Source: Candidatus Tityobacter terrigena (GTDB taxonomy: Bacteria; Vulcanimicrobiota; Vulcanimicrobiia; Vulcanimicrobiales; Vulcanimicrobiaceae). Taken from it: 43,544 nt of DNA. Each line of letters starts with the position of its first letter. The stretch's first letter is position 1. The stretch covers positions 103,358-146,901 of the forward strand of contig PMHO01000054.1 of the NCBI GenBank assembly GCA_003156715.1, given 5' to 3'. The notes beneath the pieces are model-generated. The model was not told the DNA's origin and ran no database searches. It saw nothing but the letters and a program-made list of their open reading frames with translations. The translations under genes were made by a program, and so were the position numbers. This document shows, one piece after another, positions 34,965 to 43,486 of the stretch.

Positions 34965-36788
34965 ATGAGCGTGTACCAAGCCCCACTGCGCGACTTTCTC
35001 TTCAATATCACGGAGCTGGCCGGCCTCGACGATGTCGCCAAGCTGCCGGGTTACGAAGAGGCGACGGATGTCGTCGAGCCGGTTCTCGAAGAGGCGGCCA
35101 ACTTCGCAAGCAACGTCCTCGACCCGCTCAACGCGACCGGCGACCGTGAGGGTGCGCACTTCGACAACGGCAACGTCACGACGCCGAAGGGCTTCAAGGC
35201 CGCGTTCAAGCAGTTCGCCGACGCGGGCTGGATCGGGCTCCCGATGCCGCCGGAATATGGCGGACAAGGCTTGCCGCAACTTCTTTCGACCGCCGTGCTC
35301 GAAATGTGGCAAGCATCGAACATGGCATTTTCCAACGGGCCGCTGCTCAACCAGGGCGCGATCGAAGCGATTCTGCTGTGCGGCACCGAGGAGCAGAAGC
35401 AGCGCTACATTCCAAAGTTGATTTCGGGTGAGTGGACCGGGACCATGGACCTCACCGAGCCCCAGGCCGGATCTGACCTCGCGCAGGTTCGTACGAAAGC
35501 GGTCCCGAGCGGCGACCACTACCTGCTCACGGGCCAGAAGATCTTCATCACCTACGGCGACCACGACTACACGGACAACATCGTCCACCTCGTCCTGGCG
35601 CGCACCCCGACGGCGCCCGAAGGGGTCAAAGGGATCTCGCTCTTCATCGTTCCCAAGCGCCTGCTCAATGCGGACGGGTCGCTCGGCGAGCACAACGACG
35701 TGAAGTGCGCCGGTATCGAGCATAAGCTTGGCATTCACGCTTCGCCCACGTGCACGATGAACTATGGCGAGAAGGGCGGAGCCGTCGGATATCTGGTCGG
35801 CAAAGAGAACGAAGGCCTCAAATACATGTTCATCATGATGAACGCCGCGCGCTTTTCGGTCGGCGTTCAGGGCTACTCGATCGCCGACCGCGCCTTTCAG
35901 GCGGCGCTTTCCTACGCGCGCGAGCGCGTTCAATCGAAAGACATCGCCGCGAAGGAATGGACGCCGGTCCGGATCATCGAGCATCCCGACGTGCGCCGGA
36001 TGCTCATGGATTGCAAAGCGCAGATCGAGGCGATGCGTTCGCTCGCTTTCTATACCGCCGCGCAGCTCGACCACGCGCACGCCAACCCCGACGAAAAGGC
36101 GAAGGCCGAGGCCCTCGCGCTCGTCGAGCTGTTCACGCCCATCGTCAAGGCCTGGTCGACCGAAGTTTCGACCCAGATCGTTTCTGAGGCCCTGCAATGT
36201 TTCGGCGGAATGGGCTTCATCGAGGAAACCGGCGTCGCGCAGTACTACCGCGACGTGCGCATCGCACAAATCTATGAGGGAACGACCGGCATTCAATCCA
36301 ACGACTTGCTCGGCCGCAAGTTTCTCAAAGACAACGGAAAGACCGCGATGAAGGCGATCGGACTCATGCAGGCGACCGTCAAAGAGCTGGCCGCAAGCTC
36401 GAACGAGGACGTCAGTGCCTTCGGGGCTCAGCTCGGCAAAGCGGTGCAGGCGCTGGCCGAAACCTCCCATTGGCTCGGCGCGCAAGGCCTGCAGATCCTC
36501 TCCGGTAAGGGCGACCTGCGCGCGATGTTTGCCGGGGCAGTTCCCTACCTCATGCTGTGGGGTTACACGGCCGGCGGCTGGATGATGGGCCGCGCCGCAC
36601 TGGTCGCAGAGAAGAAGGCCGACGACGCCTTCTACAAGGCGAAGCTTGCGACGGCGCGCTACTACGGCGATCACGTGCTTCCGAAGACCAGCGGCTACAA
36701 GCACGAGATCACGGTAGGCGGCGCGAGTACGCTAGCGATTCAAGAGGATGAGTTAGACCTAGACCGCCGCCGCCTCGCCCTGGTCTAG
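34965..36788 (+). CDS. Acyl-CoA dehydrogenase, long (607-aa) form
   Basis: 607 aa, longer than the usual ~380 because of an N-terminal extension and a C-terminal extra domain, as in the DmdC/AcdA-type enzymes. FAD- and substrate-binding motifs MDLTEPQAGSDL (about 161-172) and GQKIFITYGDHDY are present. Glu438 in IYEGTTGIQSNDLLGRK is the likely catalytic base. Substrate unknown; relatives dehydrogenate 3-methylthiopropionyl-CoA or long acyl-CoAs. GGAG lies upstream of the ATG. The stop is 4 bp before a palindromic repeat element. Confidence 0.92.
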   Translation: MSVYQAPLRDFLFNITELAGLDDVAKLPGYEEATDVVEPVLEEAANFASNVLDPLNATGDREGAHFDNGNVTTPKGFKAAFKQFADAGWIGLPMPPEYGGQGLPQLLSTAVLEMWQASNMAFSNGPLLNQGAIEAILLCGTEEQKQRYIPKLISGEWTGTMDLTEPQAGSDLAQVRTKAVPSGDHYLLTGQKIFITYGDHDYTDNIVHLVLARTPTAPEGVKGISLFIVPKRLLNADGSLGEHNDVKCAGIEHKLGIHASPTCTMNYGEKGGAVGYLVGKENEGLKYMFIMMNAARFSVGVQGYSIADRAFQAALSYARERVQSKDIAAKEWTPVRIIEHPDVRRMLMDCKAQIEAMRSLAFYTAAQLDHAHANPDEKAKAEALALVELFTPIVKAWSTEVSTQIVSEALQCFGGMGFIEETGVAQYYRDVRIAQIYEGTTGIQSNDLLGRKFLKDNGKTAMKAIGLMQATVKELAASSNEDVSAFGAQLGKAVQALAETSHWLGAQGLQILSGKGDLRAMFAGAVPYLMLWGYTAGGWMMGRAALVAEKKADDAFYKAKLATARYYGDHVLPKTSGYKHEITVGGASTLAIQEDELDLDRRRLALV

Positions 36789-36791
36789 GGT

Positions 36792-36892
36792 GGAAGCGCT
36801 GATTTAACCCGGGCCGTCGTTGCCGCGGGGCTTATGTACGCGGAGTACACTTCGCCCCGCGGCGCCTCGGCCCGGATTAAATCAGCGCTTCC
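36792..36892. repeat. Palindromic repeat element, copy 1 (TGTAC/GTACA core)
   Basis: A 101-bp element between convergent genes. Outer arms of 24 bp (36792-36815 and 36869-36892) pair with one mismatch. Inside them a perfect 10-bp stem (36822-36831 with 36854-36863) encloses a core TGTAC/GTACA stem (36835-36839, 36845-36849) with a 5-nt loop. Copy 2 at 40374 has the same three-tier plan, length and core. Confidence 0.8.
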
Positions 36893-36916
36893 TTCGAGGG
36901 TTTCGTTTGGGCGGGA

Positions 36917-37420
36917 TTATTGGCGAGGGTTTTTGGGGAGTTTGGGGAGCCAGCGGGGGACGGTTGCGCGATAGTGGTCGTACTCGGGGCCGAAGGAATT
37001 GCGAAGTGTTGGTTCCTCGTAAAGTCGTACGAATGAGTGGGTCAGGAGCCAGATCGAAAGGGCGTAGACGATGAGTCGCTCGTTGCCGAGAAGGAGAGCT
37101 TGGCCGAGGATGATGAGGACGACCGCAAGGTACATCGGATTTCGCACGTAGCGATAGAGGCCGCGAATGACCAGCGTTCGCGTGGGGTAGATTGGGGCCG
37201 GCGTTCCGAGGCCATCGAGTGCGAAGCGAATGAATGAGTCGAGCAGCACCGGGATGCCGAGCGCGATAAGGATCGTGCCGAAGGGCCGACTTGCGGGAAT
37301 CCCGAGCAGGGGTGGCTGCTCGTGCCAGCCTGAGATCAGCCAGGGAATCAGTCCGGCAACGACTCCTGGAACGATGACCAAGAACATGGCTGATCCGATG
37401 AGCGCCTGAGCTTTTCTCAC
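36917..37420 (-). CDS. Isoprenylcysteine carboxyl methyltransferase family (ICMT/PEMT-like) protein
   Basis: 167-aa integral membrane protein with about four spans. GLYRYVRNPMYLAV and the C-terminal EEPTLRNSFGPEYDHYRATVPRWLP are the family's SAM-binding and catalytic signatures. Bacterial homologues methylate lipids or unknown membrane substrates rather than prenylated proteins. Starts at 37420, with no close upstream neighbour on its strand. Convergent with the acyl-CoA dehydrogenase across palindromic element 1. Confidence 0.82.
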   Translation of the reverse strand: MRKAQALIGSAMFLVIVPGVVAGLIPWLISGWHEQPPLLGIPASRPFGTILIALGIPVLLDSFIRFALDGLGTPAPIYPTRTLVIRGLYRYVRNPMYLAVVLIILGQALLLGNERLIVYALSIWLLTHSFVRLYEEPTLRNSFGPEYDHYRATVPRWLPKLPKNPRQ

Positions 37421-37751
37421 TTAAGCGCGATCCGAAAAACTTGCTTCCAAGCGTACAGGTTCTTCCGATAGATCATCGACTCTAATCTCCTCTCTAGACA
37501 GCGTGCCGAAGCCTATACCAATAAGAGGGAGCTAAGGCGAGAACCGGTTCGCGAGTCCCCGAAGTTCCAGCGGCTCGGATGCGTTGGTGGGTACCGCGCT
37601 GGTGCCGAGGCGTGCGCCAGACGGGAAAAACAACATTGCTGCGGTGCGCTGCCGCATAGAGATCGCGAATGGAGCGTTTGTGAATAAAGGCTGAAAAGCG
37701 AGGGCGGATCGTTTCAGGCCGGCTTCATGCCTCGCGTGCACGATGGTGTGC
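37421..37751. other. Gene-free interval
   Basis: About 330 bp, relatively AT-rich near its left end, separating the divergent methyltransferase and lipoprotein genes, so it should hold both promoters. A minus-strand frame of 73 codons (37532-37753) is open but has no recognisable family and overlaps the lipoprotein start; I do not count it. No repeat or hairpin stands out. Confidence 0.5.
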
Positions 37752-38273
37752 ATGAAGATGAAATCGATCGCGTTCGGGTTAATCGCGTCGGCGCTACTTG
37801 CGGGTTGCAGTGGCGGCGGCGGCGCTTCCGGTGGCTCCTACGCAATAACGCCAAATCCGCAACCCACGGGCAGCACCTCTCCGGTGACTCCCGGCAGCGT
37901 CCTTGCGACCGCCAACCTCGACGGTGCGCCCGCGTTCGTCACGGCAAAAGACTTCGCCGTCTACGTCCTTCCGAGTGACGGGAACGATCGGTCGACCTGC
38001 AGCGGGGGCTGTGCGTCCGAGTGGCCTGCAGTGGCTCCGCCAACCGGCACGCTGCCCTCACCATGGTCGTCGTTCACGGGGACCAACGGGTCGCCGCAAC
38101 TCGCGTACAACGGGCATCCCCTCTACACGTTCGTCGGAGACACCAAGCCCCTCGAGGCCACCGGCGTCGGGGTGCAGGGTTTCGAACTCGCCCGGCCTTC
38201 TGCATCGGGCACGCCGACTCCAGATCCGACCAGCGCCCCAACTTCGAAACCAACGAGCACGCCCTATCCGTAA
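37752..38273 (+). CDS. Lipoprotein with secreted-repeat (COG4315/Lipoprotein_15) domain
   Basis: 173 aa from the ATG at 37752 (an in-frame ATG at 37743 is also possible). A lipobox LLAGC near residue 18 marks a lipoprotein. After a short Gly/Ser linker come two copies of the family unit: FAVYVLPSDG with CSGGCASEWPAV, and LAYNGHPLYTFVGD. A Pro/Thr/Ser-rich tail follows. The family is exported and widespread, with no established function. No clear Shine-Dalgarno seen. Confidence 0.8.
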   Translation: MKMKSIAFGLIASALLAGCSGGGGASGGSYAITPNPQPTGSTSPVTPGSVLATANLDGAPAFVTAKDFAVYVLPSDGNDRSTCSGGCASEWPAVAPPTGTLPSPWSSFTGTNGSPQLAYNGHPLYTFVGDTKPLEATGVGVQGFELARPSASGTPTPDPTSAPTSKPTSTPYP

Positions 38274-38387
38274 GAGCGGCGCGATCGTTTGGAAGACGTA
38301 GCGAGTCCGGCCGGGCACCCAAGCGGTGTAGGATTCGCATCGAAACCGTGAAAACTCGGCGGTAACCGGCTCCGTCGAGGTGTTCTT

Positions 38388-39638
38388 ATGTTGACCGAAA
38401 CCCGTCCCGAACTGAGCGCGCTGCATGCGAAACTCAAAGCGTTCGTGCGAGACGTCGTCGAGCCCGGCGAGCGCACGTACCGGCAACAGCACGCGGCGTC
38501 CGCAAACCGGTGGTCGGTGCCGCCGGTTATCGACGAGCTCAAGGCGCAAGCGAAAGCCGCCGGGCTCTGGAACCTGTGGCTTCCCGAGAGCGAGTTCGGG
38601 GCGGGGCTGACCAATCGTGAATACGCGCCGCTGTGCGAGACGATGGGCCGTTCGCACCTCGCCCCGGAAGTTTTCAACTGCAGCGCGCCCGACACCGGAA
38701 ACATGGAGGTGCTGGTGCGCTACGGTACTGAGGAACAAAAGCGAACGTGGCTGCTGCCGCTTCTCGACGGCGCGATCCGTTCCGCGTTTGCGATGACCGA
38801 GCACGACGTCGCCTCGTCGGACGCAACCAACATCGAGGCGCGCATCGTGCGCGACGGTGACTCTTACGTCGTCAACGGGCGCAAGTGGTGGACCAGCGGC
38901 GCCATGGATCCGCGCTGCAAGATCCTCATCGTGATGGGCAAGACCGATACCAGCGCCCCCAAACACCTCCAGCAGTCGATGATTCTCGTCCCGATGGAGA
39001 CTCCGGGCGTCAAAGTCGTGCGTGCCCTCAACGTCTTCGGTTACGACGACGCGCCGCACGGTCATGCCGAGGTCCTCTTTGAAGACGTGCGGGTCCCCGC
39101 GGGCAATTTGCTTCTCGGCGAGGGACGCGGCTTCGAGATCGCGCAAGGCCGCCTCGGCCCTGGGCGCATTCACCATTGCATGCGTTCGATCGGCGCGGCC
39201 GAGCGAGCCCTCGAGGCGATGTGTGCGCGCGCGACCCAGCGCGTCGCCTTCGGAAAACCACTCGCCGAGCAGGGCGTGATCCAGCAATGGATAGCGGATT
39301 CGCGCATCGAGATCGACCAGGCGCGTCTGTTGACGCTGTACGCAGCCGAGAAGATGGATTCCGAGGGCAACAAAGCCGCCCGGGCGGAGATCGCGATGAT
39401 CAAGGTGGTTGCGCCCAGCATGGCCTGCCGCATCATCGACCGCGCAATCCAGCTCCACGGCGGAGCCGGCATCTGCGACGACTTCGGGTTACCGTTGCTG
39501 TACGCTCACGCGCGCACGCTGCGGCTGGCCGACGGCCCCGACGAAGTGCACCGGGCGGCGATTGCAAAGCTCGAGCTCGCTAAAGCGGCGAACTTTTCCG
39601 ACGGCCGCATCGAATCTTCCGACTGCCGGAATCGTTGA
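38388..39638 (+). CDS. Acyl-CoA dehydrogenase (ACAD10/11-like)
   Basis: 416 aa. [16 protein letters not shown] and [16 protein letters not shown] are the FAD-binding middle strands; [17 protein letters not shown] and [25 protein letters not shown] belong to the C-terminal helical domain. LADGPDEVH is the form typical of ACAD10/11-like enzymes rather than the short-chain group. Together with the 607-aa enzyme this gives the locus two dehydrogenases with different expected chain preferences. GAGGTG lies 5 nt before the ATG. Confidence 0.92.
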   Translation: MLTETRPELSALHAKLKAFVRDVVEPGERTYRQQHAASANRWSVPPVIDELKAQAKAAGLWNLWLPESEFGAGLTNREYAPLCETMGRSHLAPEVFNCSAPDTGNMEVLVRYGTEEQKRTWLLPLLDGAIRSAFAMTEHDVASSDATNIEARIVRDGDSYVVNGRKWWTSGAMDPRCKILIVMGKTDTSAPKHLQQSMILVPMETPGVKVVRALNVFGYDDAPHGHAEVLFEDVRVPAGNLLLGEGRGFEIAQGRLGPGRIHHCMRSIGAAERALEAMCARATQRVAFGKPLAEQGVIQQWIADSRIEIDQARLLTLYAAEKMDSEGNKAARAEIAMIKVVAPSMACRIIDRAIQLHGGAGICDDFGLPLLYAHARTLRLADGPDEVHRAAIAKLELAKAANFSDGRIESSDCRNR

Positions 39639-39672
39639 TAGGGCAACATCGCCCAACAGGAGCGTTACAAGG

Positions 39673-40269
39673 ATGAGATTCACATTAGGAAAGGTGAGCG
39701 GCCTCCCGGCCCTTGCCGCAGTCCTCGCGCTGGGCTGCGCGTTCGCCACGCCGCTCGCCGCGTTCTCCGCCCCGTTGCCCGTCGGCACGAACGTTTTCGG
39801 CGTTCTTTCGACCGACCTCAACACCGCTGACGTCAACGAGGGCGACGGCTTTTCGCTGCAGATCACGACCCCATATCCCAACGACGACCCTGCGTACGCC
39901 GGCGCATACATACGGGGCCACGTCACGAGCGTCCAGCGGGCCGGTCAGGGTAAACCCGCGCAGATCGACTTAGCCTTCGACCGGATCGTCTTTCCGGACG
40001 GTCTGTCGGCGCCGATAACCGGACATCTCGTTCGCGTCGCAGAGAAGAAGCAAAGTTCGATCGTGCAACAGGCAGCCGGAGCCGCAGTCGGCATGATCAT
40101 CGGCAACTATATCGGCAAGCATCTCGGCACCAACCTAGGCGGCCTCATCGGCGCCGGCGGCGGCTTCATCTACGCAAACAACCTCAAAACAAACTTCACA
40201 ATCCAAAAAGGCTCAACAGTCGTCGTCCAAACCGACTCCGAAGTCCCCCGCCCCCAAGCCCGCGAATAA
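39673..40269 (+). CDS. Exported glycine-zipper protein, function unknown
   Basis: 198 aa from the ATG at 39673 (AGGAG about 10 nt upstream). A signal peptide spans about residues 1-33. The middle is a beta-rich domain that resembles a cell-surface or LysM-free envelope domain but matches no family I know. Residues ~140-170 form a glycine zipper (GMIIGNYIGKHLGTNLGGLIGAGGGF), a motif of membrane- or envelope-spanning oligomers. Probably envelope-located. The stop lies 14 bp before the first palindromic-repeat remnant. Confidence 0.7.
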   Translation: MRFTLGKVSGLPALAAVLALGCAFATPLAAFSAPLPVGTNVFGVLSTDLNTADVNEGDGFSLQITTPYPNDDPAYAGAYIRGHVTSVQRAGQGKPAQIDLAFDRIVFPDGLSAPITGHLVRVAEKKQSSIVQQAAGAAVGMIIGNYIGKHLGTNLGGLIGAGGGFIYANNLKTNFTIQKGSTVVVQTDSEVPRPQARE

Positions 40270-40283
40270 CCCACCCCCGCACT

Positions 40284-40370
40284 GAACTTCCGAGCGAAGT
40301 TCGAATTGACCCGATGCTAGCCGCGCCCGGGGCGACGTGTACGCCAGTACACGAGCCCACCCGAAACTCC
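40284..40370. repeat. Palindromic repeat element, degenerate copy 3
   Basis: Aligns with copy 2 through GAAGTTC, ATTGACCCG, GCTAG and GGGGCG, and keeps a perfect core hairpin GTGTAC/GTACAC (40337-40342 with 40347-40352, 4-nt loop). Its right outer arm is decayed. A 7-bp hairpin GAACTTC/GAAGTTC (40284-40302) marks its left end. It lies in tandem, 4 bp before copy 2. Confidence 0.6.
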
Positions 40371-40373
40371 GAT

Positions 40374-40475
40374 GGAAGTTCCGCATTGACCCGGGGCTAG
40401 GCGCGGGCGGGCGCAGTGTACTTCGACGTACATAAGCCCGCCCGCAACGACGCCACGGGTCAATGCGGGACTTCC
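40374..40475. repeat. Palindromic repeat element, copy 2, overlapping the GNAT stop
   Basis: A 102-bp element with 20-bp outer arms (40374-40393 and 40456-40475, one mismatch), a perfect 10-bp inner stem (40403-40412 with 40436-40445) and a TGTAC/GTACA core (40417-40421, 40428-40432). Read on the opposite strand, its interior CTTATGTACG and AGTACACT matches copy 1. The right arm encodes the last five codons and the stop of the minus-strand GNAT gene. Confidence 0.8.
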
Positions 40476-41029
40476 CTAGCTTTCCAAGTGGGGGAGAGGG
40501 CGGCGTAGAGTGCCATATCCCGAAAGCGTTGATGCAACAGGTACGCCTGATGCAAGATGCCTTCGAGGCGGTAGCCGAGCCGCTCCGGGATCGCCCGGCT
40601 CTTGTGGTTTTCGACGACGCACCGAATCTCCAGACGGTGCAGCGCGAGCCCGGTGAAGGCGTACCGGGTGAGCGCTTCACAGGCGCGCGTCATCAGCCCC
40701 TGGCCGCGAGCCTCCGGCGCGAGCCAGTAGCCGATCTGCCCATTGCGGCTCACCCAGTCGACGTCGTACAGGCCGATGGCGCCGGCAATCGTCCCGTGGC
40801 GCCGCAAGGCGTAGTCGAAACCCACCTGTTGTTCGAACTGCGACTCCGCAAAGTGCGCGTAGCGCCGCGCGTCCTGGACCGTTCTGGTGGCGTCGATCCA
40901 GCTTATCCATTCGTGCAGCGCCGCACGGTTACGATCGACGACGGCAAACATCTCCGGCGCATCCGATGGATTGCGGGGCACGAGCCGGAGTTCGTCGTCG
41001 ACCACGAGGGTGCGCGTTGCAACGGTCAT
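40460..41029 (-). CDS. GNAT acetyltransferase, RimJ/RimL-like
   Basis: 189 aa from the ATG at 41029, which overlaps the ligase stop (ATGA). IGYWLAPEARGQGLMTRACEALTRYAF carries the acetyl-CoA loop, and LHRLEIRCVVENHKSRAIPERLGYRLEG is the RimJ/RimL-type C-terminal half. Likely N-acetylates a protein N-terminus or a small amine. The final REVPH residues come from the palindromic repeat arm, so the original C-terminus may have been longer or shorter. Confidence 0.87.
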   Translation of the reverse strand: MTVATRTLVVDDELRLVPRNPSDAPEMFAVVDRNRAALHEWISWIDATRTVQDARRYAHFAESQFEQQVGFDYALRRHGTIAGAIGLYDVDWVSRNGQIGYWLAPEARGQGLMTRACEALTRYAFTGLALHRLEIRCVVENHKSRAIPERLGYRLEGILHQAYLLHQRFRDMALYAALSPTWKAREVPH

Positions 41030-42729
41030 TGCACGACGCCCTCGCGTCCGAGCATCTCGGCGTAAATGCGTCGCACGCTTTCCAGGGTGTCGATCTCGTC
41101 GGGACGCTTGTCGGGCCGCAGGCGGACGATGCGCGGGAAACGCAGCGCGAAGCCGCTGGCGTGAAGCGTGCTTGGCGCGACCACGTCGAAAGCGACCTCG
41201 ATGACGACGCTTGGTTCGACCGCGAGCGCATGGGCGCCGAGCGGGCCGCGCTGATGCTCGAGAAACCACCCCGTCATCTGCAGGATCTCGGCGTCGGTCA
41301 GGCCGGAATACGCCTTGCCGATGGGGAGCAACTCGTCGCTGTCGGCGGCCGCGCGTACCGCGAACGTGTAGTCGGAAAGCACCTTATTCCGTTTGCCGTG
41401 GCCCCACTCGACGCCCACGACGACGACGTCGAGGGTCGTCAGTTCGCGCTTGAGCTTGAGCCACCACTTGCCGCGCCGCCCCGGAAGATAGGGTGCATCG
41501 GCGCGTTTGAGCATGAGCCCTTCGTTGCCGCGCTCGCGGGCCGCCTCGTAAAGGGCCGCAAGGCGCGCCGGCGACGCCGCGACCTCGAGCTCGAGCCAGG
41601 GGGATACGATCGCGTGGTCATTTTCGCGAACGCGCTCGACCAGCTCGGCGCGCCGTTCGGTCAGCGTGCGCTCGAGCAGGAAGTGCTGGTTCGCAGCGAT
41701 AGCGTCGAACGCGACAAACGCAGCCGGAGTCTGAGCGAGGAGCTGGGCGCTCGGGTCGACGCGTTGCAAGCGCGTCTGCAGATAGCGGAACGGCAGAACG
41801 CGCCCGTCGCGCCGCGCGACGATCTCACCGTCGAGGATCAGATCGCCATCGGAGCCGGCGAGCGCGGAGGCCACCTCTGGAAAGGCTCTGGAGATCTCGC
41901 TGAACGTTCGCGTGAAGAGCCGCACGGAGCTGCCGGTCTTATGGGCCTGAACGCGAATGCCGTCGTACTTGTCTTCGACGATCCATTTCCGATCGCCAAG
42001 CTCTCGGTACGACGAACCGAACGCGATCGGTGAAGCGAGCATGAAGCCGATCGGACGGCCGTAGTGAAGCTCGATCTGCTCGAGCGCGCCATTGCGTGCG
42101 GCAACGGCAACGGCGCCGACGTCGCCGGCCGCCATCGCGGCGCGGCGCACGCCGGCCACGTCGCGCTCGAAGGCGCCGGCGATCGCCTCGAGGACCAATC
42201 CTTCGCGCAAGCCGATGCGCAACTCGCCGGTAAGGATCTTGACAGCGTACGCGGCCTCGCGCTCCTCGCGGCACGAGCGCAAGATGCGTTCGCAAAGCAA
42301 CTCGCGTTGCTTACCGGCACTTCTGCCGCTGGCTGAGGCGACCTCGTCGAGAAGCTGCGCAAAGGACGCGGGCGTCAGCGGCGCGTCAAACAAGCTGGGA
42401 GCGTTCGGCCCCCGAACGAAGCGTCCCAAGGCATCCCCCAAGTCGCCGGTTTCGCGATACGCAAGCGAAAGGGCTGCCTGATCGATGCCCCAAACCCTGC
42501 GAGCGGCGGAAGCGAGCGTCCGGCCGCCGATGGCAAGTTTGCGCGTGTCGCTGGCGGGAAGAGGGTATCCGGAGCAGAAGCGCGCCGCCGCCGCCAGATC
42601 CTCCTCGTCCAGCGAACTTAAATAGCAACCCAGGCGTTCAACCTTCACGGACTTCGCGGTAGTCGCCGCGACGGCGTCGCAAGCCCTTGCAAATCCGATC
42701 ATCCCGACAGCGTCCGCAAGCGATCCCAT
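41026..42729 (-). CDS. lig: ATP-dependent DNA ligase
   Basis: 567 aa, the size of archaeal-type and LigB-like ATP-dependent ligases. An N-terminal DNA-binding domain (about 1-220) precedes the nucleotidyltransferase motif I EDKYDGIRV with Lys254, which forms the ligase-AMP intermediate. DGEIVARRDG is motif III-like, GNEGLMLKRADAPY is motif IV/V-like and WWLKLKRE is the motif V lysine pair; the C-terminal OB fold ends with RFPRIVRLRPDK. Seals nicks in repair. ATG at 42729; its stop overlaps the GNAT ATG. Divergent from the exported protein at 42761 across 31 bp. Confidence 0.93.
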   Translation of the reverse strand: MGSLADAVGMIGFARACDAVAATTAKSVKVERLGCYLSSLDEEDLAAAARFCSGYPLPASDTRKLAIGGRTLASAARRVWGIDQAALSLAYRETGDLGDALGRFVRGPNAPSLFDAPLTPASFAQLLDEVASASGRSAGKQRELLCERILRSCREEREAAYAVKILTGELRIGLREGLVLEAIAGAFERDVAGVRRAAMAAGDVGAVAVAARNGALEQIELHYGRPIGFMLASPIAFGSSYRELGDRKWIVEDKYDGIRVQAHKTGSSVRLFTRTFSEISRAFPEVASALAGSDGDLILDGEIVARRDGRVLPFRYLQTRLQRVDPSAQLLAQTPAAFVAFDAIAANQHFLLERTLTERRAELVERVRENDHAIVSPWLELEVAASPARLAALYEAARERGNEGLMLKRADAPYLPGRRGKWWLKLKRELTTLDVVVVGVEWGHGKRNKVLSDYTFAVRAAADSDELLPIGKAYSGLTDAEILQMTGWFLEHQRGPLGAHALAVEPSVVIEVAFDVVAPSTLHASGFALRFPRIVRLRPDKRPDEIDTLESVRRIYAEMLGREGVVQ

Positions 42730-42760
42730 TACCGAAGATCCATCCGAAGCAAAGCGAGGA

Positions 42761-43486
42761 ATGATGAGCAATTGTCTTTCATGGATTAAAATCGTGCGCC
42801 TCGGCGCCGCCCTGGCGCTTCTTCTCGGCGTTATGCCCGCACTCCAGGCGCCTGCGCAGACGCCTGTTCCGGCGAGTGACGTCAAGAACAAGCCGACTCC
42901 CGCCTTCCAGGCGCTCGAAAAGGCCTGGGACGGCGTCACCAACTACGAAGACACGATCGTCGTGCACGAGACCACCAACGACGGAAAGCAGTCGCAGGAT
43001 CGAACGTACGACTACAAGTTCGTCAAGCCGACCTACGCGCTGATCACGATCACGGACGGCCCGGGCAAGGGCGGCGGCGCGGCGTGGCACGGCGGCGACA
43101 AGGTCAAAGGGCACCAGGGAGGCTTGCTTTCGCATCTCAAGCTGATCATACCGATCAACGATCCCCGCGCGGTTTCCCTGCGCGGCGACACCTTGGTCGT
43201 GGCCTCGTTCCAGTGGGAGATCAACCACTTCTTAACGGAGCCCGGCACGATGAGCGAAGCGCCGGGACCGGCGATCGACGGCAAAGCGACCACCGCGGTG
43301 TCGCTCGCAATCGGCGATCCGGCGAGCAACGATGGGGTCACCAAGGATGTGCTGTACGTCGACAACTCGACGCACCTGCCCGATCGGCGCGAGCAGTACG
43401 TCGGTGCGACGGTGGTTAAGACCGAAACCTTTAAAGATGTGAAGTTGAATCCAGGGCTAACCCCCACCGACATCGACATCGTCTGA
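42761..43486 (+). CDS. Exported LolA/DUF1571-like protein
   Basis: 241 aa. A signal peptide (basic SCLSWIKIVR region, hydrophobic run, APAQ cleavage) precedes a beta-rich domain beginning near residue 45 with AFQALEKAWDGVTNYEDTIVVHE, the opening of LolA- or DUF1571-type folds that hold a lipid or other hydrophobic ligand. The C-terminal half (TETFKDVKLNPGLTPTDIDI) matches the family's closing strands. Two ATG codons in tandem (42761, 42764) follow AGGA. Divergent from the ligase gene. Confidence 0.7.
   Translation: MMSNCLSWIKIVRLGAALALLLGVMPALQAPAQTPVPASDVKNKPTPAFQALEKAWDGVTNYEDTIVVHETTNDGKQSQDRTYDYKFVKPTYALITITDGPGKGGGAAWHGGDKVKGHQGGLLSHLKLIIPINDPRAVSLRGDTLVVASFQWEINHFLTEPGTMSEAPGPAIDGKATTAVSLAIGDPASNDGVTKDVLYVDNSTHLPDRREQYVGATVVKTETFKDVKLNPGLTPTDIDIV

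Noticed and set aside
33525..36704. A 1059-codon open minus-strand frame
   Set aside because: It lies antisense to clear enoyl-CoA hydratase, SDR and acyl-CoA dehydrogenase genes; its composition (many Arg, His, Asp and Val) is that of shadow frames in GC-rich DNA, and no motif is seen.
37532..37753. A 73-codon minus-strand frame in the gap before the lipoprotein
   Set aside because: No family recognised, no ribosome-binding site, and it overlaps the divergent lipoprotein start; could be a decayed fragment but unsupported.
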